From positions 1-64,000 of the forward strand of contig CAJXQU010000003.1 of assembly GCA_913058255.1 (NCBI GenBank): DNA of 64,000 nt, written 5' to 3'. A program made the position numbers and the translations under genes. Source of the stretch: an uncultured Pseudomonadota bacterium. Its GTDB lineage: Bacteria; Pseudomonadota; Gammaproteobacteria; CAJXQU01. This document shows positions 1-9,694 of the stretch, one piece after another. The notes under the pieces are model-generated. The model had not been told where the DNA came from. It searched no databases and was given only the letters and a program-made list of their open reading frames with translations. Each line of letters begins with the position of its first letter. Position 1 is the first letter of the stretch.

Positions 1-954
<954 letters not shown>

Positions 955-1140
955 AATCATTGCTGTTGCTTTAAAGGCAACAAATCTTGACTCGATGTAT
1001 TTATAAATAAATTGCGTTCGCTTTCGCTTGGCTTCCATCGATAATATATCGTGAAATCAACCTTTTACGTAAGCGCCCACACAAATTGTTTGTCTATTGA
1101 TTTTTAAAGAACCGGGACTTGTTCCCCGAGAGAGAGGCGC
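955..1140 (-). other. rRNA operon leader with boxB/boxA-like antitermination elements
   Basis: This is the transcribed spacer between the rrn promoter and the mature 16S 5' end. Read on the minus strand, a small GGGA/TCCC hairpin (about 1111-1128) is followed by TTCTTTAAAAATC (about 1098-1110). A further stretch resembles the gammaproteobacterial leader segment ending GTGTGGGCGCTTACG. The order hairpin then boxA matches the Nus-dependent antitermination region of enterobacterial rrn leaders. No protein-coding gene lies here. Confidence 0.7.
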
Positions 1141-1168
1141 ATTCTACACGGTATTTACCACCCGTCAA
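1141..1168 (-). promoter_or_regulatory. rrn P1-type sigma70 promoter
   Basis: On the minus strand the -35 is TTGACG (1163-1168) and the -10 is TAGAAT (1141-1146), with a 16-bp spacer. The discriminator that follows is GC-rich (GCGCCTC). A GC-rich discriminator is the classic mark of stringently controlled rRNA promoters. The start point should lie near 1134. The promoter sits about 70 bp past the tyrS stop, so rrn has its own promoter although it follows tyrS on the same strand. Confidence 0.8.
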
Positions 1169-1234
1169 CTCTATTTTTAGCCTTTTTGTTATTAAACTTA
1201 AGTCGTTTTTAACAGTCACATATAAATCAATAAT

Positions 1235-2422
1235 TTACATGACTTCCACTTTTGCAAATTTTCTCTTGCCTACTTGAAAGACACTGACAGTACCTTTTTC
1301 GACATCTTTCTGCTCTGAGATTTTTTCTCCGTCAATCTTCACCGCACCTTGCTTTATCATTCGATTTGCATCTGATGTGCTCGATGTTAGTCCCGCTTCT
1401 TTTAAAAGATTTGCAAGGCGAATAACACCTTTTATAGACTGTACTTTAACTTCAGGTATTTCATCAGGCATCGCTCCTTTCTGAAAGCGCCCGATAAACT
1501 CTTCTCTTGCTTTTACTGCATCGCTTGCACTATGAAACCTTCCGACGATCTCCTCTGCTAAGATAAATTTAACATCCCGTGGGTTCACTCCTTCTTCTGT
1601 GGATGTCTTTAACTTTTCAATTTCCAGTAATGATTTGAAGCTTAGCAGCTCAAAGTAACGCCACATGAGTTCATCAGATATAGACATTATTTTGCCAAAC
1701 ATTTCATTTGCAGGATCCGTTATGCCTATATAATTATTTAATGACTTGGACATTTTTTGTACACCGTCTAAGCCTTCAAGGATTGGCATGGTCAAAACGA
1801 CCTGTGGTTTTTGTCCCCATGCTTCTTGTAATTGCCTTCCTACTAATAGGTTGAATTTTTGATCAGTACCACCAAGTTCCACGTCGGCTTCCATCACAAC
1901 CGAGTCATAACCTTGTATTAAAGGATATAAAAATTCATGTATCGCTATCGACTGCCCAGATTTATAGCGCTTATTAAAGTCATCTCGCTCTAACATTCTA
2001 GCAACCGTATGTTTTGCAGCTAATTGAATAAGATCAGCGGTGGACATCTTGTTCATCCACGTTGAATTAAACATGATTTTGGTTTTATCAGGATCTAAAA
2101 TTTTGAATGTTTGCTCTTGATAGGATTTAGCATTCTCTTCAACATCTTCTCTGGTCAATGCGGGACGTGTTGCACTTTTACCCGTTGGATCCCCGATCAT
2201 TCCTGTGAAGTCACCGATCAGGAACATAATCTCATGCCCTAAATCTTGAAACTGTCGTAGTTTGTTTAATAAGACGGTATGTCCCAAATGTAAATCTGGT
2301 GCAGTAGGATCAAAACCAGCTTTAATTTTCAACGGCCTTTTTTCTGCTAACTTTTTAATAATCTCTTCTTCTAATAAGACATCGACTGTCCCACGCTTAA
2401 TAATATCGAGAGCTTCCTTCAT
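1235..2422 (-). CDS. tyrS: Tyrosyl-tRNA synthetase
   Basis: Class I aminoacyl-tRNA synthetase that charges tRNA-Tyr with tyrosine in the cytoplasm. The 395 residues hold the HIGH-type motif HLGH at 45-48, the KMSKS motif near 226-230 (after GLDGVQ), and a C-terminal S4 RNA-binding domain from about residue 335. The length fits the shorter TyrZ-like bacterial form. The gene diverges from the murein peptidase gene and is followed on the same strand by the 16S gene. The order tyrS then rrn, next to an M23 peptidase and anmK, also occurs in Pseudomonas. Confidence 0.96.
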   Translation of the reverse strand: MKEALDIIKRGTVDVLLEEEIIKKLAEKRPLKIKAGFDPTAPDLHLGHTVLLNKLRQFQDLGHEIMFLIGDFTGMIGDPTGKSATRPALTREDVEENAKSYQEQTFKILDPDKTKIMFNSTWMNKMSTADLIQLAAKHTVARMLERDDFNKRYKSGQSIAIHEFLYPLIQGYDSVVMEADVELGGTDQKFNLLVGRQLQEAWGQKPQVVLTMPILEGLDGVQKMSKSLNNYIGITDPANEMFGKIMSISDELMWRYFELLSFKSLLEIEKLKTSTEEGVNPRDVKFILAEEIVGRFHSASDAVKAREEFIGRFQKGAMPDEIPEVKVQSIKGVIRLANLLKEAGLTSSTSDANRMIKQGAVKIDGEKISEQKDVEKGTVSVFQVGKRKFAKVEVM

Positions 2423-2462
2423 ACCTGTTTATCCTATAAAAGTACTGCAAAATAATCCGAGT

Positions 2463-2490
2463 AGCATACCGCTTCAAACATTGACGTCAA
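2463..2490 (-). promoter_or_regulatory. Probable tyrS sigma70 promoter
   Basis: Read on the minus strand, TTGACG (2485-2490) is separated by 16 bp from TATGCT (2463-2468). This would place transcription about 35 bp upstream of the tyrS start at 2422. The -35 lies inside a 10-bp perfect palindrome, TTGACGTCAA (2481-2490). Assignment is by consensus match only. Confidence 0.5.
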
Positions 2491-2553
2491 ACCCTTGAAA
2501 AGTTAAGGTTGTAGTATAACTATAATATATAAAACGGAAGGAAAACGTGAGTC

Positions 2554-4197
2554 ATGAAGCGAAATAGTATCTTATATGACTACAAGCCTCGTCTAGAATG
2601 GTCAGAATCTCATTCAAGCAAAAAATACGCTAAAAGCAAAAAAATATTAATACTTGCTGGTGCTTTAATTATCGGCGGCGGCCTCTATGTCGGTTTCCAA
2701 GAATTCATTTCAAAGGACAGCTCGTCCGAAACGCTCGCGACAAGTAATTCGAATAGCCAAACATCAAAGGTGACTCAAACACTCGAGCTAAGCCCTTTAA
2801 CATCAAAAAAAACAACAACCGATCGTCTAAGTAAAACGCCTCAACTCACAAGACTTCAAGCATCAATAGTCACAGACACAGACCGAACAGAATCAATACA
2901 AGTGGCTCCATCTATTAAACCTAAGTTAAAAACACCTGAACAAGTACCAGCTGAAACAACAAAGTTGGAAATGGATAAGGGATACAAGCCTTCAGCTGAA
3001 TTAACAAAAACTCTCTCCACCAAAGAGAAGTGGCGAACAGTAACTGTAAAAGATGGCGACAACCTTTCACTTATATTTAGTCGCTTAGCCATAAGTAAAA
3101 ATGATCTGTACCAAATTTTATCTTTGGGTGATGACACACAAAGCCTAAAACAACTAAAACCAGGTCAAGTTCTTCGTCTTAAGTTTGAAAACTCACATAT
3201 TGAAGAGTTAGTACATGAGTCCGATCTGACTCATACGCTAAAAGTGATTAAATCTGACGATGAGTTTAAAGCAAAAGTTATTGAGGAGTTGCCTGAAATC
3301 AAAGTTGCAACATCATCAGGCACGATCCAAGACTCTTTATTCCTTTCGGGCCAAAAAGCAGGCCTGTCAGATAATGTCATCATGCAAATGTTTGGTATAT
3401 TCGGCTGGGATATCGATTTTGTGTTAGATATTCGTAAAGATGATGCCTTTCATGTTGTCTATGAAGAACTCTACAAGAATGGTGAAAAGATTAAAGATGG
3501 TAAAATTTTAGCCGTTGAGTTCGTGAATCAAGGCAAAGCATTTAAGGCCGTGCGATATATCGACTCAGAAGAACAGCCAGGCTACTACACTGAGCAAGGC
3601 AAAAGTATGAAGAAGGCCTTTTTGAGAACACCTGTTAATTTCACTCGGATCAGCTCTCACTTCAATCTAAGCAGAAAACATCCGGTGCTTAATAAAATTC
3701 GCGCTCATAAAGGTGTGGATTATGCGGCTCCTTTAGGAACCCCGATAAAGTCGACAGGTAACGGTAAAGTTATTTTCGTTGGTGTACAAAATGGTTATGG
3801 AAATACCGTTATCATTAAACATGGTGGCAAGTATACGACTCTGTATGCCCACTTATCGAGATTTTCTAGAGGTCTGAAAAAAGGAAAACGAGTTGAACAA
3901 GGCCAAACTATTGCGTATGTAGGAAAGTCAGGTTTAGCTACCGGCCCTCACCTGCATTACGAGTTCCGTGTAAACGGCGCGCATAGAAATCCTTTAACAG
4001 TAGACTTGCCGAAGTCATTACCTTTACCTGAAAAATATATGCCCGATTTTCGTCAAAAAACAAAATCACTGTTAACCCAGTTAGCATCGTTGTCTGATAC
4101 AACACGTCATGCTCAAGCTAAGCCTGAAAAGGAAGCTGTGAAAAAAGTGATTGATGTAGCCTCAAGAGAGTACCCTCTAAACTCTACTATCAACTAG
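2554..4197 (+). CDS. M23 family murein endopeptidase with OapA/LysM-like domain (MepM type)
   Basis: Membrane-anchored periplasmic peptidase predicted to cut peptide cross-links in peptidoglycan. The 547 residues comprise a basic cytoplasmic tail, one membrane helix at about 30-48, a long polar Ser/Thr-rich linker, an OapA/LysM-like segment at about 160-210, and a C-terminal M23 domain. The M23 zinc ligands are visible as HKGVD near 384-388 and HLH near 466-468, with an LYAHL segment between them, so the enzyme looks active. GGAAGGA at 2536-2542 supports the ATG start. The anmK start codon follows the stop codon immediately, so cross-link cutting and anhydro-muropeptide recycling are probably co-expressed. 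Confidence 0.9.
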   Translation: MKRNSILYDYKPRLEWSESHSSKKYAKSKKILILAGALIIGGGLYVGFQEFISKDSSSETLATSNSNSQTSKVTQTLELSPLTSKKTTTDRLSKTPQLTRLQASIVTDTDRTESIQVAPSIKPKLKTPEQVPAETTKLEMDKGYKPSAELTKTLSTKEKWRTVTVKDGDNLSLIFSRLAISKNDLYQILSLGDDTQSLKQLKPGQVLRLKFENSHIEELVHESDLTHTLKVIKSDDEFKAKVIEELPEIKVATSSGTIQDSLFLSGQKAGLSDNVIMQMFGIFGWDIDFVLDIRKDDAFHVVYEELYKNGEKIKDGKILAVEFVNQGKAFKAVRYIDSEEQPGYYTEQGKSMKKAFLRTPVNFTRISSHFNLSRKHPVLNKIRAHKGVDYAAPLGTPIKSTGNGKVIFVGVQNGYGNTVIIKHGGKYTTLYAHLSRFSRGLKKGKRVEQGQTIAYVGKSGLATGPHLHYEFRVNGAHRNPLTVDLPKSLPLPEKYMPDFRQKTKSLLTQLASLSDTTRHAQAKPEKEAVKKVIDVASREYPLNSTIN

Positions 4198-5304
4198 ATG
4201 CAACTCTTTATTGGCTTAATGTCTGGTACTAGCGTTGATGCCATAGATGCTGCGCTAGTATCCTTCGATGAAAACCAAACGATTAAGCTTGAACACTTTA
4301 CCACTCAACCTTACCCCCTTGAGTTAAAAGATAAAATTGCTGAAATGCGCTCAGCTACAGCAAGATTTAGCTTTAAAGAAGTTGCAGAATTAGACATTAA
4401 GTTAGGCCATCTTTTTGCGAAAACAGTTGGCCAATTACTCTCATCAGCGAAAATGTCACATGAAAACATTATGGCTATAGGCAGTCATGGCCAAACTATT
4501 TTTCACTCTCCTGATTCTGTAGAAGCATTTACTCTTCAGATAGGTGACCCAAGCACTATTGCTGCGACAACATCAATCACCACTGTTGCAGATTTTCGTA
4601 GTATGGATATTGCTGTTGGTGGCCAAGGAGCACCACTGGCTCCTGGTTTTCATGCCGAACTTTTCAGACATCCAAAAGAAAATAGGGTGGTGCTAAACCT
4701 CGGAGGAATAGCAAATATAACCTTTATTCCTTCGTCGGCAACTCAACCTATTAGGGGATTTGATACTGGGCCTGCAAATTGTTTGATGGATGACTGGGTT
4801 CTAAAAATCTTAAATAAACCTTACGACGACAATGGCTCGTGGGGACAGCAAGGTACAGTGAGTTCTGAGCTTTTAGCCAAAATGCTGGCTGATGATTACT
4901 TTAAGAAATCTCATCCTAAAAGCACTGGCCGAGAATATTTTAACCTCCAATGGTTAAATCAGAAGTTAGGTACAAGTGAGCATATTCCAAAAGATATTCA
5001 AGCAACGCTTCAGCAATTAACGGTCAGCTCAATAGCAAACTCAATCATCACCTTAAAAGAGAATGTCGCCGAGCTCATTATCTGTGGTGGTGGTGCCCAC
5101 AACCAACAAATAATCAGATTACTTTCGGAAACTTTAACTGAGATAGACGTTAAAACAACGGATGCGTATGGAGTTGATCCTGACAGTATAGAAGCGATGG
5201 CTTTTGCATGGCTCGCGAAACGTCGATTGGATGGCCTACCGGGCAACCTGCCTTCGGTGACAGGTGCTAGTAAGGAAGTTCTACTTGGAGGGATCTACGG
5301 CTAA
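4198..5304 (+). CDS. anmK: Anhydro-N-acetylmuramic acid kinase
   Basis: Cell-wall recycling enzyme that hydrates and phosphorylates 1,6-anhydro-MurNAc to MurNAc-6-phosphate. At 368 residues it matches E. coli AnmK. Family features include the N-terminal GLMSGTSVDAIDA nucleotide-binding loop, GSHGQTIFH, NLGGIANIT, FDTGPANCLMD and the C-terminal VDPDSIEAMAFAW. The ATG directly abuts the TAG of the upstream peptidase gene, which indicates translational coupling. The 3' end faces erpA with only one base between the two stop codons. Confidence 0.96.
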   Translation: MQLFIGLMSGTSVDAIDAALVSFDENQTIKLEHFTTQPYPLELKDKIAEMRSATARFSFKEVAELDIKLGHLFAKTVGQLLSSAKMSHENIMAIGSHGQTIFHSPDSVEAFTLQIGDPSTIAATTSITTVADFRSMDIAVGGQGAPLAPGFHAELFRHPKENRVVLNLGGIANITFIPSSATQPIRGFDTGPANCLMDDWVLKILNKPYDDNGSWGQQGTVSSELLAKMLADDYFKKSHPKSTGREYFNLQWLNQKLGTSEHIPKDIQATLQQLTVSSIANSIITLKENVAELIICGGGAHNQQIIRLLSETLTEIDVKTTDAYGVDPDSIEAMAFAWLAKRRLDGLPGNLPSVTGASKEVLLGGIYG

Positions 5305-5305
5305 C

Positions 5306-5656
5306 TTACGTTGAAAAAGAAGACCCACAACCGCATGTTGTTGATGCATTCGGGTTACGAATAACAAACTGAGCACCTTCTAAACCTTCGGTATAATCTA
5401 TTTCAGCACCTTCTAAGTATTGAAGGCTCATTGGATCAACTAGAAGTTTTACCCCACCCTTTTCGACGATTTCATCACCCTCTGTAACACTCTCTTCAAA
5501 CGTAAAACCGTATTGAAAACCTGAGCAACCACCTCCGGAAATAAAGACTCGAAGCATTAAGCTGTCGTCCTCTTCTTCCTCAATCAATGTACGCACCTTA
5601 TCTGCAGCCGCATCTGTAAAAACTAATAGTTCTTCGCTTTCAATTTCCGTTGTCAT
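5306..5656 (-). CDS. erpA: Iron-sulfur cluster insertion protein ErpA
   Basis: A-type carrier that delivers Fe-S clusters to target proteins. The 116 residues show the HesB/IscA fold with the three cluster-binding cysteines at Cys44 ([11 protein letters not shown]), Cys108 and Cys110 ([10 protein letters not shown]). The N-terminal FTDAAADKV segment is characteristic of ErpA. It is the last gene of the argC-DUF6776-bactofilin-erpA run on the minus strand, 28 bp after the bactofilin gene. Pseudomonas keeps erpA beside anmK and tyrS too. Confidence 0.95.
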   Translation of the reverse strand: MTTEIESEELLVFTDAAADKVRTLIEEEEDDSLMLRVFISGGGCSGFQYGFTFEESVTEGDEIVEKGGVKLLVDPMSLQYLEGAEIDYTEGLEGAQFVIRNPNASTTCGCGSSFST

Positions 5657-5684
5657 TCGCTCGTCTCCTTAACAAGGTACTTCT

Positions 5685-6092
5685 TTATGAATCCTGATCA
5701 TGCTCTAGGTTCAAATGTGTTTCATCAGCATTCGTTAACTGATGTATCAATTGACCATTAACTTCAGCACCCATCGCCATTTCTAACAGGTTATAATACA
5801 CATTACCTTCGACTCGCGCATTAGCAGCAAGTTCGATATGTTGATGTACATAAACATTGCCGAGAATCGTTCCATTTAAGATCAAGAATGGCACCTTGAC
5901 CTCACCTTCAATACTTCCTCGGTCACTAACGGTTAAAACAGACGTATCTACATCTTCGGACAGAACATTCCCAACTACACGGCCGTCGATATGACAGCCG
6001 CCAGTAAAGTTAAGCTCGCCCGTTACGACGGTATGTTGCCCTACAAGAGAGTCAACCTGAGTTACTTTTCTTTTTTTCTTTTTTCCTAACAC
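5685..6092 (-). CDS. Bactofilin family cytoskeletal protein
   Basis: Small polymer-forming protein of the bactofilin (DUF583) family. Family members form filaments that scaffold cell-wall enzymes or polar proteins. The 135 residues start with a lysine-rich tail, followed by a glycine- and valine-rich right-handed beta-helix core from about 15 to 110 (G-E-L-N, G-x-V, I-x-G repeats) and an acidic C-terminus. It lies 13 bp after the DUF6776 gene, and M23 peptidases are frequent bactofilin neighbours. The specific role here is not deducible. Confidence 0.85.
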   Translation of the reverse strand: MLGKKKKRKVTQVDSLVGQHTVVTGELNFTGGCHIDGRVVGNVLSEDVDTSVLTVSDRGSIEGEVKVPFLILNGTILGNVYVHQHIELAANARVEGNVYYNLLEMAMGAEVNGQLIHQLTNADETHLNLEHDQDS

Positions 6093-6105
6093 GATTCAAC
6101 CATCC

Positions 6106-6837
6106 TCATACTAGTATGTCCACCCATTGATATTCCTTTTTAATGAGCTTGGCCTTCTCTCCATCCGGTTTGATCATCACCTTAACTTTCACTGGCGCAA
6201 AACCCTTCGGTAACGAAAAAACACCACCAATACGTTTAAAATGCTTTATTTTAAACTTAAGTCGCTCCGATGCTCTACCATCCATTAATTCCTTTAAATC
6301 ATAGTCTATCTGACCACTATTGCCATTCCCTTGCAAGGTAATTGAAACATCCCCACTTGCCAGCCAACCACCTTTGACGATACGCGTTAAAACCAAATCA
6401 AACTTATACCTTTGTTTATTCTTGGATGCCTCTAGCCTAAGACCTTGAATTTTCAAGCCTCGACTCTCTTTCGTCGCCGACATTATATTCTGATAGAAAC
6501 CAAGTTCTTCACGTAATTCTAGATTCTCAGTCTCTAGCTCACCGATCACCTTCCGAACTTCATCCTGCGCCGCTTTATCTACTTGCGCCGTTCTTTCGAG
6601 TGTTGTCACTTGCCTTTGTAAGGCTGTGAGTTCGCTACTCATTCTTTTTTCATTCTCAGAAGGTTCAGCTGATGTCTTCTGAATTATGGCGGCCGCCATC
6701 TCTTGGTAAATATTTCGCCACTTCCCGTAATCCAGTAACAGCCAACACCCCAGTAACAAAATTAATCCGACACAAATTAAGAGCAGTATCCTCTGACGAG
6801 GCTGGGGCTTGTTAGCCTTTAAATAAACGTGATGCAT
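6106..6837 (-). CDS. Single-pass membrane coiled-coil protein (DUF6776-like)
   Basis: The 243 residues have a basic N-terminus, one membrane helix at about 17-36, a coiled coil at about 58-120 rich in Glu, Leu and Lys, and a beta-rich C-terminal domain. This is the layout of the uncharacterised DUF6776 family found next to bactofilin genes in gammaproteobacteria. It lies between argC and the bactofilin gene with 10- and 13-bp gaps, so co-transcription is likely. A role as a membrane partner of the bactofilin is an inference from this pairing. Confidence 0.7.
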   Translation of the reverse strand: MHHVYLKANKPQPRQRILLLICVGLILLLGCWLLLDYGKWRNIYQEMAAAIIQKTSAEPSENEKRMSSELTALQRQVTTLERTAQVDKAAQDEVRKVIGELETENLELREELGFYQNIMSATKESRGLKIQGLRLEASKNKQRYKFDLVLTRIVKGGWLASGDVSITLQGNGNSGQIDYDLKELMDGRASERLKFKIKHFKRIGGVFSLPKGFAPVKVKVMIKPDGEKAKLIKKEYQWVDILV

Positions 6838-6847
6838 AACAAATAGT

Positions 6848-7885
6848 TTACGGTATTAAGGGTACCTGTTCTAAACCCTGCGTTTCAGAAAAGCCCGACA
6901 TGATATTCATATTCTGAATAGCTTGCCCCGCCGCACCTTTTTCTAAATTATCAATCACGGAAAGGACAACAACTCTCCTTCCGCCAGTGGGTCGATGGAT
7001 TGCTATACGGCAGTTATTTGAACCTCGTACCGATCGTGTCTCAGGGTGAGAGCCAGCAGGTAATACATCCACAAATGGTTCATCTGCATAACGTTGCTCA
7101 TATAAATCCTGCAAATCATGATCAGTTTCTATCAGATCTGCATACAACGTTGAGTGTATTCCTCTTAATATCGGTAATAAATGAGGGACAAAAGTCAGAT
7201 CAACAGAATTTGTTCCTAATGAGAGGCCATTCAACGTTTGCATGATTTCTGGTAAATGTCGATGCCCAGAAACAGCATAAGCCTTAAAGTTATCAGCCAC
7301 TTCGGCATAAAGACTAGCAACCTTAGCTTCTCTACCTGCTCCGCTCGTGCCCGACTTACAGTCTGCTATCAAACCTTCTGTTGAAATTATCCCTGCCTCG
7401 ATCAAAGGCAAAAAACCCAATGTTGTTGCTGTAGGGTAGCAGCCTGGGTTCGCAACTAATCGTGCTGTTTTAATTTGCTCTCTATTGAGCTCCGGTAAGC
7501 CATAAACAGCCTCCGCTAATAGATCCGTACAAGCATGCTCACAGCCGTACCACTCCTTCCATTCGGCAGGATCTTTCAATCTAAAATCTGCGGCCAGATC
7601 GATCACCTTTGTCCCTGCTTCGAGTATAACAGGTACCATCTTCATCGCTGTTCCGTTGGGTGTCGCAAAAAACACCACGTCACAAGCAGACAGTGCCGCA
7701 ACATCAGGCTCAGTAAAGCTCAAGTCAGTTAAGCCTCTAAGAGCAGGGTAAATATCTGCAACAAAGACACCTTTTTCTGCCCGAGAAGTTACCAACTCTA
7801 AATTGACGTCGGGATGACCCACTAGCAAACGCAGCAAAGCTATGCCCGTATAACCTGTCCCGCCAACAACACCAACATTGATCAT
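6848..7885 (-). CDS. argC: N-acetyl-gamma-glutamyl-phosphate reductase
   Basis: Third step of arginine biosynthesis: NADPH-dependent reduction of N-acetylglutamyl phosphate to the semialdehyde. The 345 residues carry the nucleotide-binding loop GGTGYTG at 8-14 and the catalytic cysteine in NPGCYPT (Cys149), with SGHRHLPE further on. GGAG lies 9 bases before the ATG. The gene heads a minus-strand run with DUF6776, bactofilin and erpA. Upstream lie a good promoter and a terminator-like hairpin inside the leader, which suggests attenuation or a separate short RNA. Confidence 0.95.
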   Translation of the reverse strand: MINVGVVGGTGYTGIALLRLLVGHPDVNLELVTSRAEKGVFVADIYPALRGLTDLSFTEPDVAALSACDVVFFATPNGTAMKMVPVILEAGTKVIDLAADFRLKDPAEWKEWYGCEHACTDLLAEAVYGLPELNREQIKTARLVANPGCYPTATTLGFLPLIEAGIISTEGLIADCKSGTSGAGREAKVASLYAEVADNFKAYAVSGHRHLPEIMQTLNGLSLGTNSVDLTFVPHLLPILRGIHSTLYADLIETDHDLQDLYEQRYADEPFVDVLPAGSHPETRSVRGSNNCRIAIHRPTGGRRVVVLSVIDNLEKGAAGQAIQNMNIMSGFSETQGLEQVPLIP

Positions 7886-7964
7886 AAAAACAAACTCCAG
7901 GAGAACTAATAATTAGAAAAAACAATAATGAGGGTTATGATATGACGTGTGGGCGGAAAGCACA

Positions 7965-7989
7965 AAAAGAAAAAGCGACCGAAGCCGCT
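7965..7989 (-). terminator. Terminator-like hairpin in the argC leader
   Basis: On the minus strand AGCGGC-TTCG-GTCGCT (7974-7989) forms a 6-bp stem with a stable TTCG tetraloop, followed at once by TTTTTCTTTTT (about 7963-7973). This is a standard intrinsic terminator for minus-strand transcription. No minus-strand gene lies upstream, because the neighbouring gene at 8122 runs the other way. It must therefore act on transcripts started at the promoter at 8058-8086. Confidence 0.65.
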
Positions 7990-8057
7990 TCAAATTCATT
8001 TTTTATTATTATATTTTTGAGCACTTTCAGTGTTTTTAACCGTTAATGCTGAGATTG

Positions 8058-8086
8058 AGGATAATGTGACACAGTTCGCATGTCAA
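8058..8086 (-). promoter_or_regulatory. Sigma70 promoter reading toward argC
   Basis: On the minus strand TTGACA (8081-8086) is a perfect -35 box. It is followed by a 17-bp spacer and TATCCT (8058-8063) as -10. The expected start is near 8051, about 60 bases before the terminator-like hairpin at 7974-7989 and 165 bases before argC. A weak CACTGAAAGTG hairpin lies between start and terminator. Confidence 0.7.
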
Positions 8087-8121
8087 GACTCTGGCATCAT
8101 TAAATTTTTTAGAGGAGCAAA

Positions 8122-8748
8122 ATGGAAACCATTGAACTGATCGCATTAACGATGGGAGTCGGCTGGGCGAGTGGTATAAACCTTTATGCTGTCATTATGA
8201 TGCTAGGCATATTAAGCATGACCGGTAATATGGAATTACCCCAGCAAATGGAGATCGTGCAAAACCCACTTGTGCTTGGAACAGCCTCCATTATGTTCTT
8301 AGTCGAGTTTCTAGTCGATAAGGTGCCCGGTGTCGACACAGCTTGGGATGCCATTCACACCTTTATCCGCATACCTGCTGGCGCCATGCTCGCATCGAGT
8401 GCTATTGGCGATGTCACCCCTGCCGTTGAATTTGCTGCGCTCCTGACAGGAGGCGGGCTAGCCGCAACCAGTCATACCATAAAAGCGGGTAGTCGTGCCG
8501 TAATCAACACCTCCCCTGAACCCATGTCGAACTGGATAGCTTCCATTACAGAAGACTTTGCAGTGGTTGCGGGGCTTTATGCTGCACTTAATCATCCCGT
8601 TGGTTTTTTGATCTTTCTAGTATTGTTCATACTCTTCGCAATTTGGATCATTCCAAAGATCTGGCGTGGCATTAAAAAGATTTATGCCATAATAAAAGGC
8701 TTCTTTAGTTCCTCAAAAACAACTGGCGAGAAAACCATTGAGTCATAA
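8122..8748 (+). CDS. DUF4126 family multi-pass membrane protein
   Basis: Integral membrane protein of 208 residues with hydrophobic segments at about 5-30, 50-68, 85-105, 145-160 and 165-185. Its glycine-rich ALTMGVGWASGINLYA start and FIRIPAGAMLASSAIG segment match the DUF4126 family, whose function is unknown. A strong ribosome site (GAGGAG, 8111-8116) precedes the ATG. It opens a plus-strand cluster (DUF4126, thioredoxin-like, hemJ, thiD) in which genes overlap or nearly touch. Confidence 0.75.
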   Translation: METIELIALTMGVGWASGINLYAVIMMLGILSMTGNMELPQQMEIVQNPLVLGTASIMFLVEFLVDKVPGVDTAWDAIHTFIRIPAGAMLASSAIGDVTPAVEFAALLTGGGLAATSHTIKAGSRAVINTSPEPMSNWIASITEDFAVVAGLYAALNHPVGFLIFLVLFILFAIWIIPKIWRGIKKIYAIIKGFFSSSKTTGEKTIES

Positions 8749-9265
8749 ATTACAACGAAAGTTTATATTTTTTCTGATCGTAGCCTTATTCATCACGGCA
8801 ATATCTTTTCTATACAGAAACACATCTCAAGGTCCTGCAGACCTCAACTTCAAAATTGTTGATGGTAGGCAGCTGAGGCTAGAGCAATATCGTGATCGTC
8901 CCGTATTGATCAATTTTTGGGCGACCAGTTGCACCTATTGTATTTACGAAATGCCTGAGCTAATCAAGCTCTATGAAGAACTCTCAAAAGAAGGCTTAGA
9001 AATTATCGGTGTCGCCATGCCTTACAATAGTCCCGATCTGGTTTTAAAAGTGATAAAAGACTTAGGTATCAACTTTCCTATCGCCTTGGATATCGACGGA
9101 GAGGCCGTAAAAGCATTTGGTGGCATCCCAGCAACCCCAACACATTTCCTAATATCACCACAGGGGAAAATTGCCGAGCGTATTGTTGGGACCGTTAATC
9201 CTGCTACACTGCGCTCCAAAATAGAAGCCATGCTACTTGAAATTAAAAATTCTAAAAAAATATAG
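8738..9265 (+). CDS. Membrane-anchored TlpA/ResA-like thioredoxin
   Basis: Thiol-disulfide oxidoreductase with the active site exposed to the periplasm. An N-terminal membrane anchor (about 8-25) precedes a thioredoxin fold with the redox motif CTYC in FWATSCTYCIYEMPEL (near 67-70) and the cis-proline segment GGIPATPTHF. TlpA and ResA relatives reduce apocytochrome c cysteines or other periplasmic thiols. The start is a TTG overlapping the upstream gene by 11 bp; no ATG precedes the anchor, so the exact start is uncertain. hemJ follows after 9 bp, so a role in heme-protein maturation is possible but inferred. Confidence 0.8.
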   Translation: MSHKLQRKFIFFLIVALFITAISFLYRNTSQGPADLNFKIVDGRQLRLEQYRDRPVLINFWATSCTYCIYEMPELIKLYEELSKEGLEIIGVAMPYNSPDLVLKVIKDLGINFPIALDIDGEAVKAFGGIPATPTHFLISPQGKIAERIVGTVNPATLRSKIEAMLLEIKNSKKI

Positions 9266-9274
9266 AGAAAAACT

Positions 9275-9694
9275 ATGCTCTGGATAAAAGCCTTTCACAT
9301 CATCTTTATGGTCACCTGGTTTGCAGGATTATTCTACCTGCCACGCCTGTTTGTTTATCACGCCATGAGCGATGATCAGATCAGTATTGATCGATTCAAA
9401 ATCATGCAACGAAAACTCTTCTTCGGCATCATGACACCCGGCGCGATCTTAACGATTGGTTTTGGTATCTGGATGATCAGCAAAATGGGAATGGGCTCAT
9501 ACAGTGGTTGGTTGCACGCAAAGCTCGCCTTAGTTGCAGTCTTGATCGGCTATCATATTTACTGCGGAAAACTGATGTTCGACTTCAAACATGATCGTAA
9601 CAAACACAGCCATGTTTTTTATCGTTGGTTGAATGAGTTTCCGGTACTTTTGATCGTCCCTATTGTTATTCTAGCTGTCGTGCGCCCCTTCTAG
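9275..9694 (+). CDS. hemJ: Protoporphyrinogen IX oxidase, HemJ type
   Basis: Heme-containing membrane enzyme that oxidises protoporphyrinogen IX to protoporphyrin IX, the penultimate step of heme synthesis. The 139 residues form four membrane helices of the UPF0093/CopD-like family. Conserved features include KAFHIIFMVTWFAGLFYLPR, with His8 the likely heme ligand, and a later His81-Ala-Lys83. The length matches HemJ proteins of about 140 residues. hemL, an early heme-pathway gene, lies 2 kb downstream. The thiD GTG follows the stop codon with no gap. Confidence 0.85.
   Translation: MLWIKAFHIIFMVTWFAGLFYLPRLFVYHAMSDDQISIDRFKIMQRKLFFGIMTPGAILTIGFGIWMISKMGMGSYSGWLHAKLALVAVLIGYHIYCGKLMFDFKHDRNKHSHVFYRWLNEFPVLLIVPIVILAVVRPF

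Noticed and set aside
7737-7925. 62-codon frame overlapping the argC start
   Set aside because: It is a shifted frame of argC with no independent support.
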